This document shows, piece after piece, positions 42,646-51,701 of a DNA stretch of 64,000 nt. This stretch comes from a bacterium (GTDB lineage Bacteria > Armatimonadota > Zipacnadia > Zipacnadales > UBA11051), in assembly GCA_030604405.1 (NCBI GenBank), contig JAUVVY010000007.1, positions 78,532 through 142,531 of the forward strand. The letters are read 5' to 3'. The stretch's first letter is position 1. Every line of letters starts with the position of its first letter. Position numbers and translations under genes: made by a program. The notes beneath the pieces were generated by a model, which saw only the letters and a program-made list of their open reading frames with translations, made no database searches and was not told where the DNA came from.

Positions 42646-43101
42646 ATTTCCTGCCCCTTCAGCCGGTATAGCCGGCGCTACTACGGTGAACTCGGCTCAT
42701 GGCAGCGGGCCGGTCGAACGACACCCCTCACCCCCGACCTCACCCACTTGACCCACTTGACCCACTCCTGCGGAGTGGGTGCCCGAGTGGGTACCCGCCT
42801 GTGGGAGAGGGGAGCAAGTCAACGGAGTCGGGCTGGAACTGTACTTATGCAATTTCTGGTTTGTGACCGACGTACGGGCAATGGCAGGCGATGGCGGGAC
42901 GACAAGCCGTGGGCCGGATGGCCGTGAGTTTGCAGGCAAACTCCCGTCCATGCGGCCCCTCCGTAAGTCTACAACAACGGCAACGGCGAGTCGGGCTGGA
43001 AGCCCGACCTCACGGGAATGTATTTGGGAGGCCCTCCGAAAGGCAAGGCGGACTTCGGCTGCCCCTCGACTTCGAACACGCATCCCCTGATGCTGCATAC
43101 T
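42646..43101. repeat. Repeat-filled spacer with copy 2 of the ~120-bp repeat
   Basis: 42765-42800 has ACTCCTGCGGAGT and GGGTGCCCGAGTGGGTACCC, similar to pieces at 23808 and 54669. 42845-42963 matches 38769-38888 (TTATGCAATTTCTGGTTTGT ... CCGTCCATGCGGCCCCTCC). 42992-43012 is CGGGCTGGAAGCCCGACC. No gene. Confidence 0.7.
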
Positions 43102-43131
43102 TTGCCCCCGCAGCACATTCTGTGGTACAAT
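43102..43131 (+). promoter_or_regulatory. Possible sigma70 promoter for the 627-residue protein gene
   Basis: TTGCCC (43102-43107), 18-base spacer, TACAAT (43126-43131); the leader to the ATG at 43209 would be about 70 bases. The -35 is weak. GGAGG lies 12 bases before the ATG. Confidence 0.4.
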
Positions 43132-43208
43132 TAGACGTTATTCCCATCAGGTACGCGACCGCTTGTTAGTACAGAAACCTACCGAGTGCACCGGAGGTAG
43201 TTTGCCGC

Positions 43209-45092
43209 ATGTTGAATGAGGAAGAGATGGCCAGGCGGTACTTAGCCGATCTGCTGTTCGATATACTGATTTACTGCCCTGGGCCTACCAGAAGCAAAGA
43301 GCTGTCGGCGCGGCTGCCAGAAGAGCTGGATATTGCTGCGGAATTCGTTGAAACGGTCCTTACAGAGGACGCTCGGTTCGCAGCGGCCGGGGGGTCTTAC
43401 GATATCGCGTACCGGCAGGTACTCGTGCAAAGGCCGCTGGGCGGGGCGTTTGAGGCCGTGCTAAGCGGCTGTGGCAGACCGATACCAAGGGCGCTGTTGA
43501 CCAGTGAACTGGTGCGTACCAAGAAGGGGAACCTGGCTTTCTTCCAGGAGCTTGTGACGAGCACGCTGCAAAGGGGTGAACTGGGCGAGCTTGACGATGA
43601 GTTGATATACCTGCCCGACTGGCTTTTCGTGCCGATGCCCGGCACCGACACCGCGCGGCTGATATATCTCAACGGTCTGACTGAGGATGCGGACCTCGCC
43701 GAGGTCATGGATACTTGCACGAATGAGAAGCTGGGCTCGCGCAGCCTGACTGAAACCGCTTACGCCGTCCTGGATGCCGCAGAGCGCTGCCTATCCAATC
43801 GGGCGCTGGGCTTTCTGGTCGGGTGCCACCAGGGCGAGAAATACGATCCGGCCGAGTTGCTGCGCCAGATGGTATATGATGAGGAGAAGCGCTTTGTGTG
43901 CGTATCCGGCCCGGGCTGGATACTGGGCGAGTGGGTCGCCGATCTGCAAGAGTCGTTGCGCAAGCAGGCGCCCAAAGCTGAGGAGCAGGAGTACGAGGTT
44001 GACATCGAGCAGATGCTTGCCAAGGAGATACCCGCTGACAAGCGCTATGAGCTTTCCGAGGAAGAGACTGCGGGCGTGATGGCGCTGGTCGAGAATTCCG
44101 GGGCACCTTTTACGATCGAGCAGATTCTGGCCGATGTGCTTGGTCTGACGCCTAATCAGCGCAAGTATCCGCCGGCTGCGCAGGCAGTGGAGCAACTGTT
44201 TCTCGGCGTGCAGACCGTGAAGAGCCTGCAACCGGGCCGTTACCTGCGAACTGCCGCGATACCGCTGTGGGCCAGGGCCGTGCCTGAATCCCTGCTGCCA
44301 GACGAATGGATTGCGAGACTGAGCAAAGAAGGCGAACTTGTCTCGGAGGACGTTATTGTGCATCCAGACGGCCTGGTGCCGCAAGCTCTGGAAGCAGCCG
44401 CCGAGCCATACTATGACGATGTCGGTGAGATCTACGTAGCGCCGGTGGCAGCCGACAGCGCGCAGAAGACGCTGACCTATCCCGTACTGTATCACCACTA
44501 CCTGACCGGCACCATCAAGCTCCGGCTAATGGACAGTGACTTTTTCGCCGAGGAAGAGTCACTGACGATGGTCAATTTCGACTGCGAGGACCACGAGCTG
44601 CTCGGCTTGTGGCTGAATAAGGACGTCGGGCTCATATACGGCCTGGCAGCCTGGTATCAGACGCATCTGCCGCCATCCGGGGCGCTGCTGACTATCAAGA
44701 AGGCTGACGCCGCCGGCCGCTACGTATTGCAGTATGGTGACGAGACCGACGCACAGACGTATATCGGCAGGGAGACTATGCAGGAGCTGTTGATCTGGCG
44801 CGAGCGCTTCACTCATAGGCCCACCTCGCTGAGAGAGATCGTTGAGGTGCTACTCGCCGGCGACAAGGGGCTCACGTTTAGCCAGTTGTGGGCCCAGCTC
44901 AATGTCGTGCGCCGCACCACGCGAGCACAGCTTGCCTCGGTGCTGAGCTTTTATCACTGCTTCGAATTCGGCGAGGGCAATCGCTGGTGCCTGCACGCCG
45001 ACAGGATCGCGGATGGGTATGACCGGGAAAAGCTGCAATATGTCGTGGGGCTTGAAGAGCTGTCAATTGAAGCCGACGAGGCCGACGAATAG
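43209..45092 (+). CDS. Unrecognised 627-residue protein with several winged-helix-like segments
   Basis: I do not recognise a family. The protein is soluble, acidic, with no signal or membrane segment. At least three stretches look like winged helices: residues ~8-75 (YLADLLFDILIYCPGPTRSK ...), ~85-145 (ending TLQRGELGELDDELIYLPDWLF-like wing) and ~540-610 (TSLREIVEVLLAGDKGLTFS ... FGEGNRWCLHAD). A central beta-rich block (~435-520: YPVLYHHYLTGTIKLRLMDS, LNKDVGLIYGLAAWYQTHLP) resembles a barrel domain. A nucleic-acid-binding or restriction-associated role is a guess. It stands alone with its own promoter-like site and a hairpin after the stop. Confidence 0.75.
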   Translation: MLNEEEMARRYLADLLFDILIYCPGPTRSKELSARLPEELDIAAEFVETVLTEDARFAAAGGSYDIAYRQVLVQRPLGGAFEAVLSGCGRPIPRALLTSELVRTKKGNLAFFQELVTSTLQRGELGELDDELIYLPDWLFVPMPGTDTARLIYLNGLTEDADLAEVMDTCTNEKLGSRSLTETAYAVLDAAERCLSNRALGFLVGCHQGEKYDPAELLRQMVYDEEKRFVCVSGPGWILGEWVADLQESLRKQAPKAEEQEYEVDIEQMLAKEIPADKRYELSEEETAGVMALVENSGAPFTIEQILADVLGLTPNQRKYPPAAQAVEQLFLGVQTVKSLQPGRYLRTAAIPLWARAVPESLLPDEWIARLSKEGELVSEDVIVHPDGLVPQALEAAAEPYYDDVGEIYVAPVAADSAQKTLTYPVLYHHYLTGTIKLRLMDSDFFAEEESLTMVNFDCEDHELLGLWLNKDVGLIYGLAAWYQTHLPPSGALLTIKKADAAGRYVLQYGDETDAQTYIGRETMQELLIWRERFTHRPTSLREIVEVLLAGDKGLTFSQLWAQLNVVRRTTRAQLASVLSFYHCFEFGEGNRWCLHADRIADGYDREKLQYVVGLEELSIEADEADE

Positions 45093-45136
45093 CTAGTACA
45101 ACAATAAGACCGTCGCAATTATTACCCTTACGAACT

Positions 45137-45168
45137 CACTGCGCGGGCAACATGCTTTTCGCGCAGTG
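45137..45168 (+). terminator. Terminator-like hairpin after the 627-residue protein gene
   Basis: CACTGCGCG and CGCGCAGTG pair around a 14-base loop, followed by TCTCGTTTGC. It is 45 bases past the stop codon. Confidence 0.5.
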
Positions 45169-45199
45169 TCTCGTTTGCATCTAACACGCAGGCCAACGA

Positions 45200-45285
45200 C
45201 CTCGGGCTGGAAGCTGAGAACGCGATAAATCGCGTTCTCACCTGAGCGTGGTAAAAAGGTGACCACGCTCAGGCCGAGCTACGCG
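45200..45285. repeat. Three-way-junction palindromic repeat, copy C3
   Basis: Outer stem CTCGG...CCGAG; arm 1 TGAGAACGCGAT / ATCGCGTTCTCA; arm 2 CCTGAGCGTGG / CCACGCTCAGG; tail ACGCG. The first ~20 bases (CTCGGGCTGGAAGCTGAGAA) are identical to copy C4 at 50780, while arm 2 is different in sequence but fully paired. Confidence 0.85.
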
Positions 45286-45338
45286 TCGGCAAATAATCGT
45301 GGCCAGTAGTGCAGCTACACGACAAGAGAGTACACGCT

Positions 45339-46844
45339 ATGTCAGAGCAGATAAGAACCCGATTCGCGCCCTCGCCAACCGGCAGCATGCACGTCGGCAA
45401 CGCTCACACCGCGCTTTTCAACTGGCTGTTCGCGCGCAACAACGGCGGTGCCGTCGTCTTGCGCATCGAAGATACCGACGAACTGCGCTCTACGCCCGAG
45501 GCACTCGATGTCATCTACGGCGGGCTGAAGTGGCTCGGAATTGACTGGGATGAAGGCCCCGACATCGGCGGCCCCTACGGCCCCTACATTCAGTCACAGC
45601 GTCTTGAGCTGTACGAGCAGAAGGTCAATGAGCTAGTCGAGCAGGGCAAGGCCTACCGCTGCTACTGCACGCCTGAGGAAGTACAACAGCGCCGCGAGAT
45701 CATGCGCGCCCAGGGCCTGCCGCCCAAGTACGACAGCAGGTGCAGAACTCTTACGGAAGAGGATTGCGCAGAGTTGTCCGCCGAAGGCCGGCAGCCTTGC
45801 ACCCGCTTCAAGATGAAACAGACCGGAAATACGATCGTCAATGACATCATCCAGGGCGAAGTCGTCTATGACAACAACCTGTGCGGGGATCCGGTAATTC
45901 TCAAGCAATCCGGATTTCCCACCTTCCACCTGGCAGTAGTCGTTGACGACGCGGCCATGAGCATCACTCACGTCATCCGCGGGGCGGGACATCTGCCCAA
46001 CACGCAGATACACCTGCAGCTTCAGGAGGCGCTGGAGCTGCCGCATCCGCGTTACGCGCACCTGCCGCTGATTCTGGGCGAGGACCGCACTAAGCTGTCC
46101 AAGCGCCACGGCGCGGTCAGCGTGATGGAGTACCAGGAGCTGGGGTATTTGCCTGAGGCGATGTTCAACTTCCTGGTTCTGCTCGGCTGGTCGCCAGGCG
46201 ATGAGCAGGAGATAATGCCCCGGGACGAGATCGTCAGCCGTTTCTCACTCGAGGCGTGCAACAAGGCCGCGTCTGTGTTCGACCTGAAGAAGGCCGAATG
46301 GATGAATGGCGAGTACATGAAGCAGATGGAGCCGGCCGAGTTGGCCGAACGGGTTCATCCCTGGCTGGTCGCGGCCGGGCTGATAGAAGAAGAGCTGTTC
46401 GGGAAGCGGTGGCAGTGGCTTATCAAGATCGTCGAACTGATGCAGGAGCGGGCCAAGCTGCTGAAGACGTACACCACCTGGGCGCGCTATTTTTTCACCG
46501 ACGACTACGAGTACGAGAACCGCGCCCGCAAGAAGTGGCTCAATAAGGAAGCGACCGTAGATGTGCTGGAGCGGCTTGGCGACGGCTTCGAAGCACTCGA
46601 CGAGTGGAATGCGGAGACAGTCGAGAGCGTTATCCGCGGGCTGGCCGAGGAAATGGGGCTATCCGCCGGCAAGGTGATCCACCCCTGCCGCGCCGCAGTC
46701 ACCGGCACCACTATCGGCCCCAGCCTGTTCCATCTGCTGGTGCTGCTGGCGCGTGATGATGTCGTGGCGCGCTTGCGGCGCACGGCCAGGCTGTCGCGCG
46801 ACGGAGAACTGGCCCCCACAGGCGACGATGCGGACGAAGAGTAG
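45339..46844 (+). CDS. gltX: Glutamyl-tRNA synthetase
   Basis: A 501-residue class Ib aminoacyl-tRNA synthetase charging tRNA-Glu (or also tRNA-Gln where GatCAB exists). The HIGH-like motif is in FAPSPTGSMHVGNAHTALF and the KMSKS-like motif is KLSKRHGAVSV. The C-terminal anticodon-binding helical domain (KVIHPCRAAVTGTTIGPSLF) is complete. The ATG at 45339 is chosen on conservation; the frame is open to a GTG at 45309. Residue C109-x-C111 (YRCYCTPEE) marks a remnant zinc-binding loop typical of the family. Confidence 0.96.
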   Translation: MSEQIRTRFAPSPTGSMHVGNAHTALFNWLFARNNGGAVVLRIEDTDELRSTPEALDVIYGGLKWLGIDWDEGPDIGGPYGPYIQSQRLELYEQKVNELVEQGKAYRCYCTPEEVQQRREIMRAQGLPPKYDSRCRTLTEEDCAELSAEGRQPCTRFKMKQTGNTIVNDIIQGEVVYDNNLCGDPVILKQSGFPTFHLAVVVDDAAMSITHVIRGAGHLPNTQIHLQLQEALELPHPRYAHLPLILGEDRTKLSKRHGAVSVMEYQELGYLPEAMFNFLVLLGWSPGDEQEIMPRDEIVSRFSLEACNKAASVFDLKKAEWMNGEYMKQMEPAELAERVHPWLVAAGLIEEELFGKRWQWLIKIVELMQERAKLLKTYTTWARYFFTDDYEYENRARKKWLNKEATVDVLERLGDGFEALDEWNAETVESVIRGLAEEMGLSAGKVIHPCRAAVTGTTIGPSLFHLLVLLARDDVVARLRRTARLSRDGELAPTGDDADEE

Positions 46845-46955
46845 CCGATCGTGGGCGGTTGGGGTCGGTGTAAGGACTGCCGGTAAGGCAAGTTGGCTGG
46901 TGGTGAGATCACAAGGCGCGCGAGGGGCCATGAACCCAACCGCCTAACCCCCTAC

Positions 46956-46980
46956 CCCCCTTCCCTGGTAGGGAAGGGGG
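46956..46980. repeat. CCCCCTTCCCTG palindrome, copy 2
   Basis: CCCCCTTCCCTGGTAGGGAA followed by GGGGG; 11-bp arms. It is flanked by CCTAACCCCC on the left and GGGGGATAGG on the right, so the full element is an imperfect ~55-bp palindrome. Same family as 34934 and 55444. Confidence 0.85.
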
Positions 46981-47061
46981 AATAGAAGGGGGATAGGTAG
47001 GCGTATGCGGTGCATGCCCACTTACCGACAATTCGCACACGCGCTCGGCGCTTGTGTCAGC

Positions 47062-47090
47062 TTGCAAACCAGGCTTGCCAAAGCTATAAT
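47062..47090 (+). promoter_or_regulatory. Sigma70 promoter for thiC
   Basis: TTGCAA (47062-47067), 17-base spacer, TATAAT (47085-47090). The leader to the thiC ATG at 47186 is about 90 bases and shows no TPP-riboswitch motif (no CTGAGA / ACCTGA pair). Confidence 0.75.
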
Positions 47091-47185
47091 TACTCAGACT
47101 TTCCCCAGGCGCTGGCCGACACACGCGGCAAGGTTTGTGGCGGCGGCTGAGGCACTACGTGTATATAAGAAGGCACAAAAGTCCC

Positions 47186-48460
47186 ATGAATACACCCTTG
47201 AAGGACTATGACAAGATACCGGCGGCCACTGTTGAGGCGGTGGCGGCAGACGAAAAATGCTGGCCTGAGACTATCTACAAGGGCCTGCAGAGCGGCACGA
47301 TCATCGTCATGGGCTCGCCCGATGGTCCGGCAAAGCCCATCGGCATCGGCGCCGGACTGCGTACCAAGGTCAACGCCAACATCGGCACCTCACCCGACTT
47401 TTCGTCCGTGGAAAACGAGCTGCACAAGCTCGAGGTCGCCGTCGGGGCCGGCGCTGACGCAGTGATGGACCTGTCCACCGGCGGCGATCTGGACGCGATT
47501 CGCAAGCAGATCCGCACCGCCTGCCCCGTCGCTATGGGCACGGTGCCTATCTATCAGGTTATCGCCGCGCTCGGCGAAGATGGCAAGATCGCCGATGTTA
47601 CTGCCGATCAGATTCTGGAGGTCATCGAAAAGCACGCCGCCGACGGCATAGATTTCCTGACGCTGCACTGCGGCGTCACGCAGGAAACTGTTGCGGCTCT
47701 GCAAAAGGACCAGCGCATCTGCGATATCGTCAGCCGGGGCGGCTCGATGCTGGCGCAGTGGATGGAGCTTACCGGGTGCGAGAATCCGCTTTACGAGCAC
47801 TACGACCGCGTGCTGGACATTTGCCTGCGGCATACAACGGCCATCAGTCTCGGTGATGGGCTGCGGCCCGGGGCCATCTCGGATGCCACCGACGCCGGGC
47901 AGATCGCCGAAACGCGGGTTCTGGGCGACCTGGTTGTGCGTGCCCGCGCCGCCGGCGTGCAGGTGTTCGTCGAAGGCCCGGGACACATGCCGTTAGACCA
48001 AATCGCAGCCAATGTTGTCCTGGAAAAACAGCTCTGTCATGGCGCACCTTTCTATGTACTAGGTCCGCTTACGACCGACATCGCCCCCGGCTACGACCAT
48101 ATCACCGGGGCCATCGGCGGGGCGATCTGTGCCGCCGCCGGCGCCGACTTTCTCTGCTACGTGACGCCCGCCGAGCACCTGGGGCTGCCGACAGACGAGG
48201 ATGTCTGGGACGGCGTGATAGCAAGCCGCATCGCCGCTCACTCGGCCGACATCGTCAAGGGCGTGCCGGGCGCACGGGAGTGGGACGATGAGATGAGCAA
48301 GGCGCGAGCGGCGCTGGACTGGGAGATGATGCGCGAGCTGGCGATTAACCCGGCCCGCGTTATTGATGTGCGCGGCGAGCGCGGCAGTCTCGACCCGGAA
48401 GCCTGCTCCATGTGCGGGCGGTTTTGCGCCATGAAGGTGAAACTCGGGAAGAAGGACTGA
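47186..48460 (+). CDS. thiC: Phosphomethylpyrimidine synthase ThiC
   Basis: A 424-residue radical-SAM enzyme turning aminoimidazole ribotide into the HMP-P pyrimidine of thiamine. The family core is clear (NANIGTSPDFSSVENELHKL, VGAGADAVMDLSTGGDLDAI, TLHCGVTQETV, FVEGPGHMPLDQI), and the C-terminal 4Fe-4S motif is CSMCGRFC. Length is that of the short ThiC form lacking the N-terminal extension. The ATG at 47186 is preferred (AAGAAGG 12 bases upstream). It has its own promoter. No other thiamine gene is nearby. Confidence 0.97.
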   Translation: MNTPLKDYDKIPAATVEAVAADEKCWPETIYKGLQSGTIIVMGSPDGPAKPIGIGAGLRTKVNANIGTSPDFSSVENELHKLEVAVGAGADAVMDLSTGGDLDAIRKQIRTACPVAMGTVPIYQVIAALGEDGKIADVTADQILEVIEKHAADGIDFLTLHCGVTQETVAALQKDQRICDIVSRGGSMLAQWMELTGCENPLYEHYDRVLDICLRHTTAISLGDGLRPGAISDATDAGQIAETRVLGDLVVRARAAGVQVFVEGPGHMPLDQIAANVVLEKQLCHGAPFYVLGPLTTDIAPGYDHITGAIGGAICAAAGADFLCYVTPAEHLGLPTDEDVWDGVIASRIAAHSADIVKGVPGAREWDDEMSKARAALDWEMMRELAINPARVIDVRGERGSLDPEACSMCGRFCAMKVKLGKKD

Positions 48461-49107
48461 CTTGCAGCTCCACAGCCGCCGGCGTAGCTTGGCATGGTGG
48501 CTCGGTATTCGTAGGGGCGTGATCTATCACGCCCTGGTCTGGTTGCTGATGATCGGGCGCACGCCGTGCGCCCCTACAATGGCAACGGCATTGACAGGCT
48601 AGAAAGTGACATCGAATAGGTTGTGGCCTGCAAAGATATTGCGCTAGAGGACCGGCGCGGTACAAGCCCGCGCCCTACAACAAGCAGATACTTGATGCCT
48701 AATTCCGGAATTCACGACCAGACCTTCAATACAGTTATTGTCTAATGACAAGATTCGCCGTTACGCGGCTACGGCAAACAACAGGGATGCCTGCCCATGC
48801 CATTGCTGTTCGCAGAGACTTCGACAGGCCAGGGAGCTGAGGGCGCACGCCGGGCGCACCTACGTAATTGGGCGCAGTCAATTGCGCCCCTACAACGGCA
48901 ACGGCTGTCGGGCTGGAAAGCCCGACCTACGCGCTAAAAGGTTCAGACGTTGCCTTTCGGCTTGCCCGCCATAGCTTTAGCGAAGGCGGGAGGGCCCGAA
49001 TACGGAGGCACGCTGTTCGGGCCGTAGTATCCGGCCCAGCCGTTAGCAATATTTACATAACTACAGTCAATACGCCGGTCCTGCAGCCGCAAGGAGTCTG
49101 GTAATCC
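48461..49107. repeat. Repeat-rich spacer between thiC and the foldase gene
   Basis: Pieces recognised: GTAGGGGCGTGATCTATCAC...GGGCGCACGCCGTGCGCCCC (48511-48575), GGCGCGGTACAAGCCCGCGC (48654-48673), GGGCGCAGTCAATTGCGCCC (48869-48888), GTCGGGCTGGAAAGCCCGAC (48908-48927), and AGCCGTTAGCAATATTTACA with TAACTACAGT (49038-49067), which resembles the tail of the composite repeat. No gene seen in 650 bases. Confidence 0.65.
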
Positions 49108-50748
49108 ATGTCCATCATGCGCATGCGGAAATTCTTCGCCCGGCCGATCAAGGTCGGCAAGGGCAAGCGACGTCTGCAACTGCTCACGCCGGCGATGCTG
49201 ATATTCGTGCTGATAATCATCGCCCTGCTGATCGGCACTTATTTCTCCTTCGGCCCGCCATCGCGAGCGGCCGGTGAAAGCCGCGGCGAAGCCGCGCCGA
49301 AGCTCACCCGCGTCGTCGCCACGATCAACTCCAAGCCGATCCTGCGCCAGGAGTACTATGCCGAACTGGTATTCACCGAGAAGCGGTTCGCCCAGCAACT
49401 CGACCCGACCCAAATGCGCTTTGTCAGGACCAGCGTGCTGCAGAGCATGATTGACGGTCGCCTGCAACTGGAGGCGGCCAAGCGCGAACGCCTCAATGTC
49501 ACCAAAAATGACATCAAAGCTGAAAGAGACCGCCGGGTCGAGGACGAACTGCAGCGGCGTTTCCCGGACAAAAAGTCGCTGCGCGACTATCTACAGCGCA
49601 AGCGGATCTCTCTCGACGAACTGCGGGCCAATATCCGCAAGCCTCCGCCGGATGATGACGCGCTCAAGACCAGTCTGCAGCTAGCTAAACTCCAGGAAAA
49701 GGTCGAAGCGGCCGTGACAATGAGCGACGAGCAGCTCAAGGCCAGCTTCATCGAGGTCAAGGCGCGGCATATCCTGATTACTCCCGCCGGCATGATCGAA
49801 GACGAAGCCGACGCCGATAAGCCCGACGAGGCCGGCGATGAAACCGAGGCACCGAAGAGCGGCGTCGAAGAAAAGATTTCCGAGGAGCAGGCCAAGCAGA
49901 AAGCCAAAGAGCTTGCCGAGAAGTTGCTCGCCGACATCAAGGGCGGCGCAGATTTCGCCGCACTCGCCAGAGAGCATAGCCAGGATTTCTCCAGTCTCGC
50001 ACAGGGCGGGGACCTGGGCTGGTTTAGAAAAGGCCAGATGGTGCCCGAGTTTGAAAAAGTGGCATTTGAGCTGAAGCCGGGCGAGGTAGGCGATATTGTC
50101 GAGACCAGCTTCGGTTACCACATAATCCAAGTCGAAGACCGGCGTGGGGAGAACCCGGAAAACTTCGAAAAAGAGAAGGAGATGTACCGCGAGCAGGCAC
50201 TAGTACAGGCCAAGTACCGCGCCTGGCAGGACTATGTAAGGCAACTGCACGACCAGGCCAATATCGAGATCATTGACCCCGAATTGAAGGCGTACCAACT
50301 GCTGGACGAAGGCAAGGTTGCGGAAGGCGTGACATACCTCGCCCAAGCCGCGGCTAACGACTCCCACAACATTGTCGCGGCCTACGAACTGGCCGAGATT
50401 TACGATGAAATCGGCCAGCAGGACGAGGCAATAAAGATACTGGAGACTATTACCGCCAGCGAGTTCGGGGCAACTTCGCCACGCGCACACATGAGGCTGG
50501 GCGAGCTGCTTCTCAGCAAGGGCGAACAGGAGAAGGCCGTCAACTCGTTCGAGTCGGCTTCCGACTGGGCACGGTCCTACATCGAGAAGGACTACAGGGT
50601 GCATGTCCAACTCCAGCAGCAGTTTGAAGAGCTCAAGAAAGACGACCTGGTCGCTAATGAACAAGCGTGGATTGACGAGTACATGGAATACATTCGCGAG
50701 ACCGGCATGGGTGGCGGCATGCCATTTATGCCGCTCGACAGCCCCTAG
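49108..50748 (+). CDS. Membrane-anchored PpiC-type peptidyl-prolyl isomerase with TPR tail
   Basis: A 546-residue envelope foldase: membrane anchor at residues ~26-47 (LTPAMLIFVLIIIALLIGTY), SurA-like N-terminal helical domain (INSKPILRQEYYAELVFTEK ... IDGRLQLEAAKRERLNVTK), a parvulin/PpiC domain (~225-350; VKARHILITP ... FAALAREHSQD, GGDLGWFRKGQMVPEFEKVA, GYHIIQVED) with an acidic insert after the first strand (~230-265), and a C-terminal TPR-like region (~395-500; YELAEIYDEIGQQDEAIKIL). It would help fold exported proteins in the periplasm. The PpiC domain is intact. It sits alone between repeat-filled spacers. Confidence 0.9.
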   Translation: MSIMRMRKFFARPIKVGKGKRRLQLLTPAMLIFVLIIIALLIGTYFSFGPPSRAAGESRGEAAPKLTRVVATINSKPILRQEYYAELVFTEKRFAQQLDPTQMRFVRTSVLQSMIDGRLQLEAAKRERLNVTKNDIKAERDRRVEDELQRRFPDKKSLRDYLQRKRISLDELRANIRKPPPDDDALKTSLQLAKLQEKVEAAVTMSDEQLKASFIEVKARHILITPAGMIEDEADADKPDEAGDETEAPKSGVEEKISEEQAKQKAKELAEKLLADIKGGADFAALAREHSQDFSSLAQGGDLGWFRKGQMVPEFEKVAFELKPGEVGDIVETSFGYHIIQVEDRRGENPENFEKEKEMYREQALVQAKYRAWQDYVRQLHDQANIEIIDPELKAYQLLDEGKVAEGVTYLAQAAANDSHNIVAAYELAEIYDEIGQQDEAIKILETITASEFGATSPRAHMRLGELLLSKGEQEKAVNSFESASDWARSYIEKDYRVHVQLQQQFEELKKDDLVANEQAWIDEYMEYIRETGMGGGMPFMPLDSP

Positions 50749-50779
50749 CGCCGGATTATTCGTGAAGCGATTGAAAAGG

Positions 50780-50855
50780 CCTCGGGCTGGAAGCTGAGAA
50801 CGCTATCGCGTTCTCACCTGCCCTTCGACAAGCTCAGGGCAGGCCGAGCCACGCG
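50780..50855. repeat. Three-way-junction palindromic repeat, copy C4
   Basis: Outer stem CTCGG...CCGAG; arm 1 TGAGAACGC / GCGTTCTCA with loop TATC; arm 2 CCTGCCCT / AGGGCAGG with loop TCGACAAGCTC; tail ACGCG. The arm 2 sequence CCCTTCGACAAGCTCAGGG is itself a dispersed motif in this window. Confidence 0.85.
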
Positions 50856-50882
50856 ATAGACCGCTAGTTGTGGAGTGAAGCG

Positions 50883-51701
50883 ATGCTGGCACGGTTGGCG
50901 ATAGACGAGCAGGCTGCTGCCGACAAGATCGCCGGCTTTATCCGCGATGCCATCGAGCAGCCCGGCCTCGACGGTGCGGTGATTGCGCTGTCAGGTGGTC
51001 TCGATTCGACGGTTGCGGCGTACCTGACCGTCCGTGCGATTGGCCCCGGCAATTTCCGCGCCTACAACATGCCCTATGCCACCAGCAACTCCGCCAGTCA
51101 GGAGCACGCCTGCCTGGTCGCAGCCGAGCTTGGCATCGCCTTCGAGGTAATTGACATCAGCCCCCAGATAGACATCTACTTCGAGCGCTTCCCTGAGGCC
51201 GACCGCATACGCCGCGCCAATAAGATGGCCAGAGAGCGCATGAGCGTCATCTACGACATGGCCAAGGTGCATCACGCGATGGTCATCGGCACCGGCAATA
51301 AGACCGAGGGGACGCTGGGCTATACCACCATGTGGGGCGATATGGCCGCCGGAATTGCGCCCATCGGCAATCTCTACAAGATACAGGTGTGGCAACTTGC
51401 AGCGTATCTGGGCGTGCCACAGGTAATCATTGACAAAACGCCGTCAGCCGACCTGTGGCCCGGGCAAACCGATGAGGGCGAACTCGGCCTCAGCTATGAG
51501 CAGGCCGACTGGATACTGCATAACATGCTCGAACTCAGCAAGGATGCCGAAACTATAGCCGCTGAGGGTGCCGACGCCGATGCGGTGCGGCGTGTGTTTG
51601 CCCTCGTCGAGCGCAATGCCTTCAAGCGCCGTATGCCCAGCGCGTGTGATATCTCCGACTGCTGGCTGAACAGCTACACTGAAGCAAGTAGCGAGGTGTG
51701 A
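50883..51701 (+). CDS. nadE: NAD+ synthetase NadE
   Basis: A 272-residue adenine-nucleotide alpha-hydrolase-fold enzyme making NAD from deamido-NAD, ATP and ammonia. The PP-loop is ALSGGLDSTVAAYLTV; GTGNKTEGTLGYTTMWGDMA, NLYKIQVWQLAAYLGVPQVI and TPSADLWPGQTDEGELGLSY are the family blocks. There is no N-terminal nitrilase domain, so it is the short, ammonia-dependent form. The ATG at 50883 has GTGGAG 7 bases upstream. It overlaps rsmI by four bases. Confidence 0.95.
   Translation: MLARLAIDEQAAADKIAGFIRDAIEQPGLDGAVIALSGGLDSTVAAYLTVRAIGPGNFRAYNMPYATSNSASQEHACLVAAELGIAFEVIDISPQIDIYFERFPEADRIRRANKMARERMSVIYDMAKVHHAMVIGTGNKTEGTLGYTTMWGDMAAGIAPIGNLYKIQVWQLAAYLGVPQVIIDKTPSADLWPGQTDEGELGLSYEQADWILHNMLELSKDAETIAAEGADADAVRRVFALVERNAFKRRMPSACDISDCWLNSYTEASSEV

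Noticed and set aside
47091..47185. TPP riboswitch before thiC
   Set aside because: Leader is only ~90 bases and lacks the conserved THI-element sequences.
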